12,516 bases of DNA from Patescibacteria group bacterium (GTDB lineage Bacteria; Patescibacteriota; Kazan-3B-28; UBA10110): assembly GCA_003524745.1 (NCBI GenBank), contig DQGN01000014.1:1-12516 (forward strand), given 5' to 3'. This document shows, piece after piece, positions 1-4,773 of the stretch (positions within the stretch are counted from its first letter, which is position 1; the number at the start of each line of letters is the position of its first letter). The translations under genes and the position numbers were made by a program. The notes beneath the pieces were generated by a model, which was not told where the DNA came from, ran no database searches, and saw only the letters and a list, made by a program, of their open reading frames with translations.

Positions 1-32
1 CTGATCATTACGAAATATACATTGTCTATCAT
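1..32 (-). CDS. 5' end of a gene leaving the window (unknown product)
   Basis: Only the first ten codons are inside the window, reading MIDNVYFVMI. The start is chosen because a perfect AGGAGG (minus strand, 46 to 41) lies 8 nt before the ATG, and a good promoter lies about 100 nt further upstream with nothing else to serve. There is too little protein to name a family. Most genes in this window lack an SD, so the strong one here is notable. The neighbour on the other side (403-597) is divergent. Confidence 0.55.
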   Translation of the reverse strand, partial: MIDNVYFVMI

Positions 33-44
33 GGGTGTTTCCTC

Positions 45-63
45 CTAGTCTTCACCGGACTAG
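45..63 (-). promoter_or_regulatory. hairpin touching the SD of the left-edge gene
   Basis: CTAGTC and GACTAG form a perfect 6-bp stem with a 7-nt loop. In the minus-strand transcript the downstream arm shares two bases with AGGAGG, so folding would compete with ribosome access. The stem is visible in the sequence; a regulatory role is inference. Confidence 0.35.
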
Positions 64-121
64 ATTAAGATATTCACCCAGGCCTCATCTTATCCTCATC
101 TGATTTATAATGAACACCTTG

Positions 122-140
122 ATCAGGTGCTTCACCTGAT
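122..140 (-). promoter_or_regulatory. palindrome at the transcription start (possible operator)
   Basis: ATCAGGTG and CACCTGAT form a perfect 8-bp inverted repeat around a 3-nt centre. It overlaps the last bases of the minus-strand -10 box and covers the predicted transcription start near 132. This is a normal position for a repressor operator, or for a 5' hairpin that protects the mRNA. Sequence alone cannot decide between them. Confidence 0.45.
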
Positions 141-167
141 AATATAAGAAAATACGCTCCCAGTCAA
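139..167 (-). promoter_or_regulatory. sigma-70-type promoter for the left-edge gene
   Basis: On the minus strand TTGACT (167 to 162) and TATTAT (144 to 139) are separated by exactly 17 nt. The start would lie near position 132, giving a leader of about 100 nt before the ATG at 32. Confidence 0.65.
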
Positions 168-247
168 GCTTTTTTAATGCTGCTAAAATTATCTGGGAGT
201 AGGGTAGTCAAACTGGTCTTGAGTTGCCGATATAATGAAATTTAAGC

Positions 248-276
248 TTGAATAAATGAGTTTGTGCCCATATAAT
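248..276 (+). promoter_or_regulatory. sigma-70-type promoter for the 64-residue gene
   Basis: TTGAAT (248-253) and a perfect TATAAT (271-276) are separated by 17 nt. Transcription would begin near 283 and run through the hairpin at 323-366 into the gene at 403. A second TATAAT at 231-236 sits in a similar context but has no -35 at a good distance. Confidence 0.65.
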
Positions 277-322
277 GGAATTAGTAAATTTTAACTTGTT
301 CTTTTTGGTCAAATTTGATCTT

Positions 323-366
323 AAATCATAGGGCGGGCCAGATGGTCGATCTGGGCGCTATGATTT
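323..366 (+). promoter_or_regulatory. long hairpin in the leader of the 64-residue gene
   Basis: AAATCATAG (323-331) pairs perfectly with CTATGATTT (358-366). Inside it CCAGAT (338-343) pairs with ATCTGG (349-354) around a 5-nt loop. The tail reads TTTTGTCCC, a weak U tract, so the element could be a leaky terminator (attenuator) or simply a structured leader. The SD and ATG follow 20 to 40 nt later. Confidence 0.45.
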
Positions 367-402
367 TGTCCCTTATCTTATTATGCGGAGGAGGCTGGCA
401 AT

Positions 403-597
403 ATGGTCACAGGGCCAGCAACAATCATTAAAAGATTGTGTGAGGAGGCGGCCGACTGGGAGCAAGAAGTTGAAAACAAAATCAACCACTCTTTCGGCGT
501 CGTAGACGCTGCCCGACTCACGCATGTTCCGATTCCTCAAGCAGAGGCAGCATGGAAGGTTGCTACCGAAGACGCGCCGCTACAATTAGCGGGATAA
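403..597 (+). CDS. small orphan acidic protein, 64 residues
   Basis: I do not recognise this protein. It is acidic with a single cysteine at position 13, has no membrane segment or signal peptide, and its first 30 residues look helical and charged (CEEAADWEQEVENK). The reason to call it a gene is its surroundings: a consensus promoter (248-276), a structured leader, GGAGGAGG at 387-394 exactly 8 nt before the ATG, a TAA stop, and a strong terminator about 40 nt downstream. It forms a self-contained single-gene unit, divergent from the left-edge gene and convergent with the MFS gene. A structured small RNA encoding a short peptide is an alternative reading. Function unknown; the chance that it is translated seems good. 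Confidence 0.65.
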   Translation: MVTGPATIIKRLCEEAADWEQEVENKINHSFGVVDAARLTHVPIPQAEAAWKVATEDAPLQLAG

Positions 598-634
598 CCA
601 AAGGAGTCGAACCAATATGGTCGGATTGGTGACC

Positions 635-695
635 ACCGGAAGTATTTGAATGATTCATTTGTAATCATTTCAATCAACAACTTCCGGTTTTTCTT
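635..695 (+). terminator. Rho-independent terminator after the 64-residue gene
   Basis: ACCGGAAGT (635-643) pairs perfectly with ACTTCCGGT (680-688). The stem continues inward as TTGAATGATT against AATCATTTCAA with one bulge, and TTTTTCTT follows. The hairpin is unusually long for a terminator. Confidence 0.8.
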
Positions 696-821
696 ATTTG
701 ACTTGTCTGGCTCATTAGCCTAATCTGATAGCAAGTACTGATGAATTTGTTCCTTGGGAAAAAGAAAAAATTGTACCCTCTTGTACATTAGATCAAAAAT
801 GCCCTCCTCCTCTTGAATAAG

Positions 822-853
822 CTGCAGACCTAAATCGCTGGTCTGCAGTTTTT
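822..853 (+). terminator. terminator-like hairpin beside the MFS stop codon
   Basis: CTGCAGACC (822-830) and GGTCTGCAG (840-848) form a perfect 9-bp stem with a 9-nt loop followed by TTTTTAC on the plus strand. It stops plus-strand reading towards the convergent MFS gene. The same stem directly follows the MFS stop on the minus strand, but there the tail (CTTATTC) is poor in T, so termination of the MFS transcript is less certain. Confidence 0.6.
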
Positions 854-1484
854 ACTTGTTGAACAACTCTTTAAAAGCAAAGTAGGTTGATTTAAGCGGG
901 GGTTTACCGGCAATATCTTTGCGAATCACCAACAACAACCCAGCGCCAATAATGCCTAAAATACCGACGCCAATCAAGACCGGGTTAAAATCGAATTTAT
1001 CTACCAAATATCCTCCAATCAAACCAGCGATGCCGGTGCCGATGCTATAACCAGTAGCGCTTAATCCCCATTCGGTTGCTTCTTTCCCGGAATCAATATT
1101 ACGGGTAAAGATGGCCGACCAGCCGGCTAAATTCATCGCCATCCCCAAAGCATAGATAGCCTGGAGGGCATATAAATGCCAAGCTAAATTGGCGTAAAGA
1201 AAACCAAAGGGCACGACGGCAGCAATCAAAAAACCAAAGAAGGTAAACCAATAATCATCCGACTCCCCCGTTCTGCGATCTAAAAATAGGCCAAAGGGCA
1301 CTCTTAAGATCGACATTAATATCCAATAAATCGCCGTGGCAACTCCGATGACCATGGCATCACCGCCCTGGATCTTCTCTACGATATAAATGGCAAAAAC
1401 TGGCGTGAATAATCCCCACCCGGCATAAAATACCACATCGCTGAAAATGAGATACTGAATGATTTTGTTGATTGTCAGCCGCAT
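852..1484 (-). CDS. half-size MFS-type membrane protein (six helices)
   Basis: A 210-residue integral membrane protein resembling one half of a major facilitator superfamily transporter. Six hydrophobic helices lie near residues 12-36, 44-66, 79-98, 102-125, 141-162 and 166-187. The loop after helix 2 carries a motif-A-like stretch, RVPFGLFLDRR (61-71), the gating motif of MFS proteins; a second partial copy, GGYLVDKFD, sits near 157-165. Full MFS proteins have 12 helices and about 400 residues. There is no frameshifted remainder: the reading frame starts and ends cleanly and a hairpin follows. It may work as a homodimer; I recall short MFS proteins from CPR genomes, but no substrate can be read from the sequence. 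There is no SD before the ATG. It lies downstream of the four-cysteine gene on the same strand, with a terminator between them. Confidence 0.8.
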   Translation of the reverse strand: MRLTINKIIQYLIFSDVVFYAGWGLFTPVFAIYIVEKIQGGDAMVIGVATAIYWILMSILRVPFGLFLDRRTGESDDYWFTFFGFLIAAVVPFGFLYANLAWHLYALQAIYALGMAMNLAGWSAIFTRNIDSGKEATEWGLSATGYSIGTGIAGLIGGYLVDKFDFNPVLIGVGILGIIGAGLLLVIRKDIAGKPPLKSTYFAFKELFNK

Positions 1485-1515
1485 AAGCTTATTTTCTCAT
1501 TAATATCTGATTAAT

Positions 1516-1550
1516 AAAACACCTCTCTGAAAATATCAAAGAGGTGTTTT
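1516..1550 (-). terminator. terminator of the four-cysteine protein gene
   Basis: AAAACACCTCT (1516-1526) and AGAGGTGTTTT (1540-1550) form a perfect 11-bp stem with a 13-nt loop. It begins 16 nt after the stop codon at 1566 on the minus strand and is followed by an A/T-rich tail. It is nearly symmetric and could act on both strands. Confidence 0.75.
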
Positions 1551-1565
1551 GAGAAATACGGTTAA

Positions 1566-1997
1566 TTACTTGCAAACAACTGTATATTTTGAGGCGGCGA
1601 GAGTTTGGGGCATATCACAAGCAAGGGCTGGATTGCCGTTGCCACTTTCTACAATGGCGGCAATATTGGGGAACATAGAGTAAGCTGTCTTGAAGTAAGG
1701 ACAAGCTGCCGCCTGCATATATGTGGGTACACCGATTTGCAATACGGTGCCGGAAGCTGCATAGCGAACTTGTTCTGCTTTGGTCATACTGGTTCCTGGC
1801 ACTACCGGTTGAGGGCAATAAATAGTGTTAGCGGCGGCGGCTGCCGTGCTGGGCAACAATAGTGCACTGGCGATCTGGTTTAAACCACCAGTAGATACTT
1901 TGCCGGAATTCATGTAGTTGGCCACTACTATAATCAAAATTAGCACGACTCCCGCTAAAATCAATTTAAGCAAGCCATGCGAAGAATTTCTATCCAT
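1566..1997 (-). CDS. membrane-anchored extracytoplasmic protein with four cysteines
   Basis: A 143-residue protein of unknown function. Residues 9-28 form one hydrophobic helix, preceded by a short basic N-terminus, so the protein is either anchored with its C-terminus outside or processed near there. An Ala-rich stretch (52-56) links the anchor to a domain of about 85 residues holding all four cysteines (61, 99, 127, 142), which could form two disulfides outside the cell. The domain is rich in Ala, Pro, Thr and Tyr and poor in charge. The gene has its own promoter (2031-2060) and terminator, so it is transcribed alone between the ribosomal operon and the MFS gene. The ATG at 1997 has no SD but follows the predicted transcription start by about 27 nt. 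A divergent pilin-like or surface protein is possible but unproven. Confidence 0.7.
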   Translation of the reverse strand: MDRNSSHGLLKLILAGVVLILIIVVANYMNSGKVSTGGLNQIASALLLPSTAAAAANTIYCPQPVVPGTSMTKAEQVRYAASGTVLQIGVPTYMQAAACPYFKTAYSMFPNIAAIVESGNGNPALACDMPQTLAASKYTVVCK

Positions 1998-2030
1998 AAG
2001 ATAAAAATTAAATAATATAATATTATTTTT

Positions 2031-2060
2031 ATTATAACTGGTTTTGTTGGTATTTGTAAA
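2031..2060 (-). promoter_or_regulatory. promoter of the four-cysteine protein gene
   Basis: On the minus strand TTTACA (2060 to 2055) and TATAAT (2036 to 2031) are separated by 18 nt. The promoter lies just past the terminator of the ribosomal protein operon. Confidence 0.6.
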
Positions 2061-2065
2061 GAGCT

Positions 2066-2093
2066 AAAACAAAAAGTAACCTTGAGTAAGGTT
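2066..2093 (-). terminator. terminator of the infC-rpmI-rplT transcript
   Basis: On the minus strand AACCTT and AAGGTT (2093 to 2078) form a 6-bp stem with a 4-nt loop followed by ACTTTTTGTTTT. The stem is A/T-rich but the U tract is good. It is flanked by AAAGAGCT (2058-2065) and AGCTCTTT (2102-2109), a further perfect 8-bp pairing. Another 8-bp hairpin, ATAATTCG with CGAATTAT (2127-2148), lies at the rplT stop codon but lacks a U tract. Confidence 0.55.
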
Positions 2094-2144
2094 TAAATTA
2101 AAGCTCTTTTAATTATTATGATTAGATAATTCGCTGAAAACGAA

Positions 2145-2492
2145 TTATTTGTTGAGTTGAGTGACGATTTCGTTAAAAATTTGCGGATGTTGATGGGCGA
2201 GTTGGGCCAATATTTTCCGATCAACCGCGATATTCTTAGTAGTCAGCAAATTGATAAATTTGTTGTAACCTAATCCCAATGGCTGCAAGGCAGCATTGAT
2301 CCGCGTAATCCACAAGCTCCGGAAGGTCCGTTTCTTGGCTTTGCGATCGCGGTAAGCGTAAACCCCCGCTTTCATATAAGCTTGCCGAGCTAATTTAATC
2401 GAGTGTTTGCGGGATGTCCGAAAACCCTTAACTGCTTGGCGCAGCTTCCGATGTTTCTTTTGTGTGAGTAACCCCCGTTTGATTCTTACCAT
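2145..2492 (-). CDS. rplT: 50S ribosomal protein L20
   Basis: Bacterial ribosomal protein L20, which binds 23S rRNA early in assembly of the large subunit and in many bacteria represses translation of its own operon. The 115-residue length is normal. The basic N-terminal extension (KRGLLTQKKHRKLRQAVKGF), the RQAYMKAGVYAYRDRKAKKR stretch and the LWITRINAA segment are family hallmarks. It starts 7 nt after the rpmI stop, so the two are almost certainly co-transcribed and perhaps translationally coupled; there is no SD. It is the last gene of the cluster, followed by hairpins at 2127-2148 and 2066-2093. Confidence 0.97.
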   Translation of the reverse strand: MVRIKRGLLTQKKHRKLRQAVKGFRTSRKHSIKLARQAYMKAGVYAYRDRKAKKRTFRSLWITRINAALQPLGLGYNKFINLLTTKNIAVDRKILAQLAHQHPQIFNEIVTQLNK

Positions 2493-2499
2493 AAAGCGT

Positions 2500-2697
2500 C
2501 TAAACAGTTAACAATCTTCTAATCTTTTGCTGGACGCTGCCGCCAGGGATATCTTGCATCTTTTTATATTGTTGTTTACGCGCTGCTGATCTTTTCTCTA
2601 AATTGTGGCTCTGAAAAGCATGGCGCCTCTTTAGTTTACCGCCCTTGGTAATTTTGACCCGTTTCGCGGTGCCTTGATGTGTCTTGATTTTCCCCAT
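2500..2697 (-). CDS. rpmI: 50S ribosomal protein L35
   Basis: Ribosomal protein L35, a small very basic large-subunit protein of normal length (65 residues). Recognisable features are the N-terminal KIKTHQGTAKRVKITKGGKL segment (residues 3-22) and the following KRRHAFQSHNLEKRS. The order infC, rpmI, rplT is the classic bacterial arrangement. No SD precedes the ATG; instead the ATG lies at the edge of a 15-bp inverted repeat (2696-2710 with 2801-2815) whose pairing would bury the initiation region. The stop is TAG, one of only two in the window. L20-mediated repression of rpmI is known from E. coli; that it applies here is inferred from the RNA structure. Confidence 0.95.
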   Translation of the reverse strand: MGKIKTHQGTAKRVKITKGGKLKRRHAFQSHNLEKRSAARKQQYKKMQDIPGGSVQQKIRRLLTV

Positions 2698-2815
2698 CCC
2701 GTTAGAAGCAGGGAGCCCAGGGCTCCCGACTGGTTAATAATATGGTATCTGATAATAAATTAATCAATTGAATTGTTCATAGTGATAATGATAAGCGATG
2801 TGCTTCTAACGGGAT
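2696..2815 (-). promoter_or_regulatory. structured infC-rpmI spacer, probable L20 translational operator
   Basis: The 121-nt spacer is bounded by a perfect 15-bp inverted repeat: ATCCCGTTAGAAGCA (2696-2710) and its complement TGCTTCTAACGGGAT (2801-2815). In the minus-strand mRNA the second arm ends inside the rpmI ATG. Nested in it, GGGAGCC and GGCTCCC (2711-2727) form a 7-bp hairpin stacked directly against the long arm. The remaining roughly 70 nt are A/T-rich. A closed long-range helix plus a GC hairpin just before rpmI fits an autogenous control element. E. coli L20 acts at the equivalent site through long-range mRNA pairing, though by a different sequence. Confidence 0.65.
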
Positions 2816-2818
2816 AAA

Positions 2819-3331
2819 TTATTTTGGATTTAATACGGTGAAAAGTTGTCGGTTTTGAATTAAAGGTGTTTTTTCTAAACTATATCTTTGTTGCAACATC
2901 CCCAAAAATTTATCGAGAGTTTGTTTGCCCAATTCCGGATGGGTAATTTGCCGGCCCTTAAAGCGGACGACTATCTTAACCTTATGTTGTTTGGCCAGAA
3001 ATTGGTCAACCTTTTTAGCCTTGATCAAAAGGTCGTGGTCATCAATCCCGAGACTTAAACGCATCTCTTTTTCTTCGCGATTTTTTTGGCGTTTACGCTG
3101 TTGGGCATCTGATTTCTCCTGTTCGTATTGAAATTTACCATAATCGATAATTTTACAAACAGGAGGGCGTTGGTTGGGTACCACTTCGACCAGATCCAAA
3201 CCGGCTGCTTTAGCTCGCGTGAGCGCTTCAGAGGTAGTAATTGCTCCTACCCTTTGGCCATTCTCGTCGATAAGAAAGACTTGGGGCAGACGAATTTGTT
3301 CATTTATGCGCAAACGCAATTGTGGTGACAT
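2819..3331 (-). CDS. infC: translation initiation factor IF-3
   Basis: IF-3 binds the 30S subunit, checks start-codon and initiator tRNA pairing and prevents premature joining of subunits. Both domains are present. The N-terminal domain starts RINEQIRLPQVFLIDENGQR and runs through LDLVEVVPNQRPPVCKIIDYGKFQYEQEK. The C-terminal domain holds VDQFLAKQHKVKIVVRFKGR and HPELG. I chose the ATG at 3331 (170 residues), which leaves a short lead before INEQIR as in typical IF-3. The in-frame ATG at 3358 (179 residues) would lie between the -35 and -10 boxes of a promoter at 3349-3377 and inside a small hairpin (CTACC/GGTAG). Neither start has an SD. It lies downstream of the kinase-like gene and heads the ribosomal protein cluster. 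Confidence 0.95.
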   Translation of the reverse strand: MSPQLRLRINEQIRLPQVFLIDENGQRVGAITTSEALTRAKAAGLDLVEVVPNQRPPVCKIIDYGKFQYEQEKSDAQQRKRQKNREEKEMRLSLGIDDHDLLIKAKKVDQFLAKQHKVKIVVRFKGRQITHPELGKQTLDKFLGMLQQRYSLEKTPLIQNRQLFTVLNPK

Positions 3332-3348
3332 AGAAGAAGTATATATAG

Positions 3349-3377
3349 ACCCTACCATAAGAGGTAGTGAGCGTCAA
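3349..3377 (-). promoter_or_regulatory. probable promoter of infC-rpmI-rplT
   Basis: On the minus strand TTGACG (3377 to 3372) and TAGGGT (3354 to 3349) are separated by 17 nt, with TG in the extended -10 position. Transcription would start near 3342, about 10 nt before the ATG at 3331. This gives a very short leader and argues against the upstream ATG at 3358 for this transcript. Read-through from the kinase-like gene is also possible, since no terminator is visible between them. Confidence 0.45.
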
Positions 3378-3387
3378 CTAAGACCCT

Positions 3388-4194
3388 TTATTTGGTTTTT
3401 TTAAGAGGGGATTTGCTGGGGGCGGCCAGAACGGGGATAGTTTTAGCGATAGCCTGGATTTTTACCGGGGTGTGGGCTACTGGCTCATTGCCGGAGATGA
3501 TAGGCATATTGAGGCTGCTTTCGATCTCGATCTGGTCGGCCCGGAAAATGCTTTCTTCGGGGACCTTGCCGCTATAAGTTGTCAGATAAATTTTCATTTT
3601 CTTACCGAATTCATCTTGGAAATAGATCGCCATAGTATGCAACTGACATTTTACGGTCAGGGCATCGTCTAATTTGATGGTGCAGGCGACATGGTGTTCT
3701 TCTTTGGGGGTAGCCCGAGTATTAGTCCCCACGAAACTGCGTAGTAAGCTTTTTCTTTCAAAAAAGTTTGCTATGAGGGTGCGCTTAGGACTCACTACCA
3801 GAGAGCCGGCGAAATATTTCTCTCCGATTTTGCCCAAACGCAATTGTTTCTTTTCGTGCTGGGCTAATATTTTAAGGCCCGTTTTCCAGTCCTTCGCGCC
3901 CAAGATACTGGCTAAGTGATTGGTTTTGCTGATCGGGACGATCGCTAAGGGCAAATTGCGGTAATCGGCTAGAGCATCGATAACAGTATTAACGGTGCCA
4001 TTGCCTCCTACGGCCACTACGGCAGTCAGCTGGGTTTTGGCATGATCTTTTAAGATATCTTCGATATTCGCCAAATCATCAACCATAACCAGTTGATGCT
4101 TAATGTCCAGCTTATTAAGTAAGTTGGTAAAAGATTTTTCGATGCGTCGATAGCGTTGATTTCCTGCTTTAGGATTAACCAGAATAAGATACAT
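3388..4194 (-). CDS. diacylglycerol/lipid kinase-like protein with altered catalytic motifs
   Basis: A 268-residue soluble protein with the N-terminal fold of the DAGK catalytic family (DgkB, YegS, sphingosine-kinase-like), which phosphorylates lipid hydroxyls with ATP. The family start LVNPKAG is present at 5-11. The nucleotide-binding loop reads GGNGTVN (63-69) where the family has GGDGT, and the next motif reads PISKTNHLA (87-95) where the family has a PxGTGNDxA-type sequence. Both changes hit conserved positions, so activity may be lost or altered. The second domain is present but weakly conserved, and the tail is Lys/Pro-rich (SKSPLKKTK). It starts 2 nt after the bactofilin stop, so it is co-transcribed with it. 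The reading frame is intact, arguing against decay. It could be a binding or scaffold protein derived from a lipid kinase. Confidence 0.75.
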   Translation of the reverse strand: MYLILVNPKAGNQRYRRIEKSFTNLLNKLDIKHQLVMVDDLANIEDILKDHAKTQLTAVVAVGGNGTVNTVIDALADYRNLPLAIVPISKTNHLASILGAKDWKTGLKILAQHEKKQLRLGKIGEKYFAGSLVVSPKRTLIANFFERKSLLRSFVGTNTRATPKEEHHVACTIKLDDALTVKCQLHTMAIYFQDEFGKKMKIYLTTYSGKVPEESIFRADQIEIESSLNMPIISGNEPVAHTPVKIQAIAKTIPVLAAPSKSPLKKTK

Positions 4195-4196
4195 AT

Positions 4197-4607
4197 TTAT
4201 TCGAGTTTTTCCTCTTCTACTTCGAAAGTCGGATTAGCCGTGGGGGTATCTTCGGAAATTTCTTGCATTTGGCTACTGCCTTTTAAGATTCCCCCTGGTT
4301 CGATCGAGAGGGCCTCACTGGTAACATTGCCTGTTACCCGCCCAGTTTCTAAAATTTGTAATTTTTCTTTCGCTTCGATTTCTCCCTCAACTTCCCCGCC
4401 AACATAAACATTTTTAGCTGCGATCTCGGCTTTAACTTTACCATGTTCGCCCACGATCAAATCTCCAACGATGGCGATTTCGCCGATAAACTGTCCGTTA
4501 ATTTGTACATCACCTTCCCCGTCTAATTTACCTTCTACTACGACTTCTTTGCCGATCAAAGTATCGAGGTGTTCGGGGTCAGCAAAATCTTTCCTGTCTT
4601 TAGCCAT
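4197..4607 (-). CDS. bactofilin (polymer-forming cytoskeletal protein)
   Basis: A 136-residue bactofilin. Bactofilins polymerise without nucleotide into filaments through a right-handed beta-helix and organise cell-wall or envelope enzymes. Residues 17-110 show the repeated short beta-strand and turn pattern: VVVEGKLDGEGDVQINGQF, then GDLIVGEHGKVKAEI, NVYVGGEVEGEI and GRVTGNVTSEALSIEPGG. Short polar ends flank the core, and the C-terminal tail is strongly acidic (EVEEEKLE). The length is normal. No membrane segment is visible. It heads the minus-strand cluster, with a good promoter at 4635-4663 and no SD. The DAGK-like gene follows after 2 nt, suggesting a joint role at the membrane. Confidence 0.9.
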   Translation of the reverse strand: MAKDRKDFADPEHLDTLIGKEVVVEGKLDGEGDVQINGQFIGEIAIVGDLIVGEHGKVKAEIAAKNVYVGGEVEGEIEAKEKLQILETGRVTGNVTSEALSIEPGGILKGSSQMQEISEDTPTANPTFEVEEEKLE

Positions 4608-4634
4608 GGATTATTTTTTTTAAATGCCATAGTT

Positions 4635-4663
4635 ATTATATGTGTTAATTAGTCAGCAGTAAA
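4635..4663 (-). promoter_or_regulatory. promoter of the bactofilin gene
   Basis: On the minus strand TTTACT (4663 to 4658) and a perfect TATAAT (4640 to 4635) are separated by 17 nt. The transcription start would be near 4628, about 20 nt before the ATG at 4607. Confidence 0.65.
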
Positions 4664-4715
4664 GATGAATCGATTTTGGGACAGGTAATTGAAATTAGCT
4701 CTGGGATTGAGATAT

Positions 4716-4744
4716 TTGACCTGGTTATCCTCGAGGAGTATAAT
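4716..4744 (+). promoter_or_regulatory. promoter of the export operon
   Basis: TTGACC (4716-4721) and a perfect TATAAT (4739-4744) are separated by 17 nt. The start would be near 4751, about 23 nt before the ATG. A palindrome, TTTAATC-TT-GATTAAA (4744-4759), overlaps the -10 end and the start site and could be an operator. The promoter is back-to-back with the bactofilin promoter. Confidence 0.75.
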
Positions 4745-4773
4745 TTAATCTTGATTAAAATAAGTATTAATAG

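Noticed and set aside
231..236. First TATAAT as a separate plus-strand promoter
   Set aside because: No acceptable -35 box at 16-18 nt; the second TATAAT at 271-276 has one.
1605..1862. Plus-strand open frame of 85 codons
   Set aside because: Lies antisense inside the four-cysteine gene, has no SD or promoter, and its translation looks random.
3332..3358. Longer infC start at the ATG at 3358
   Set aside because: It falls between the likely -35 and -10 boxes, adds residues not typical of IF-3 and has no SD; kept only as an alternative.
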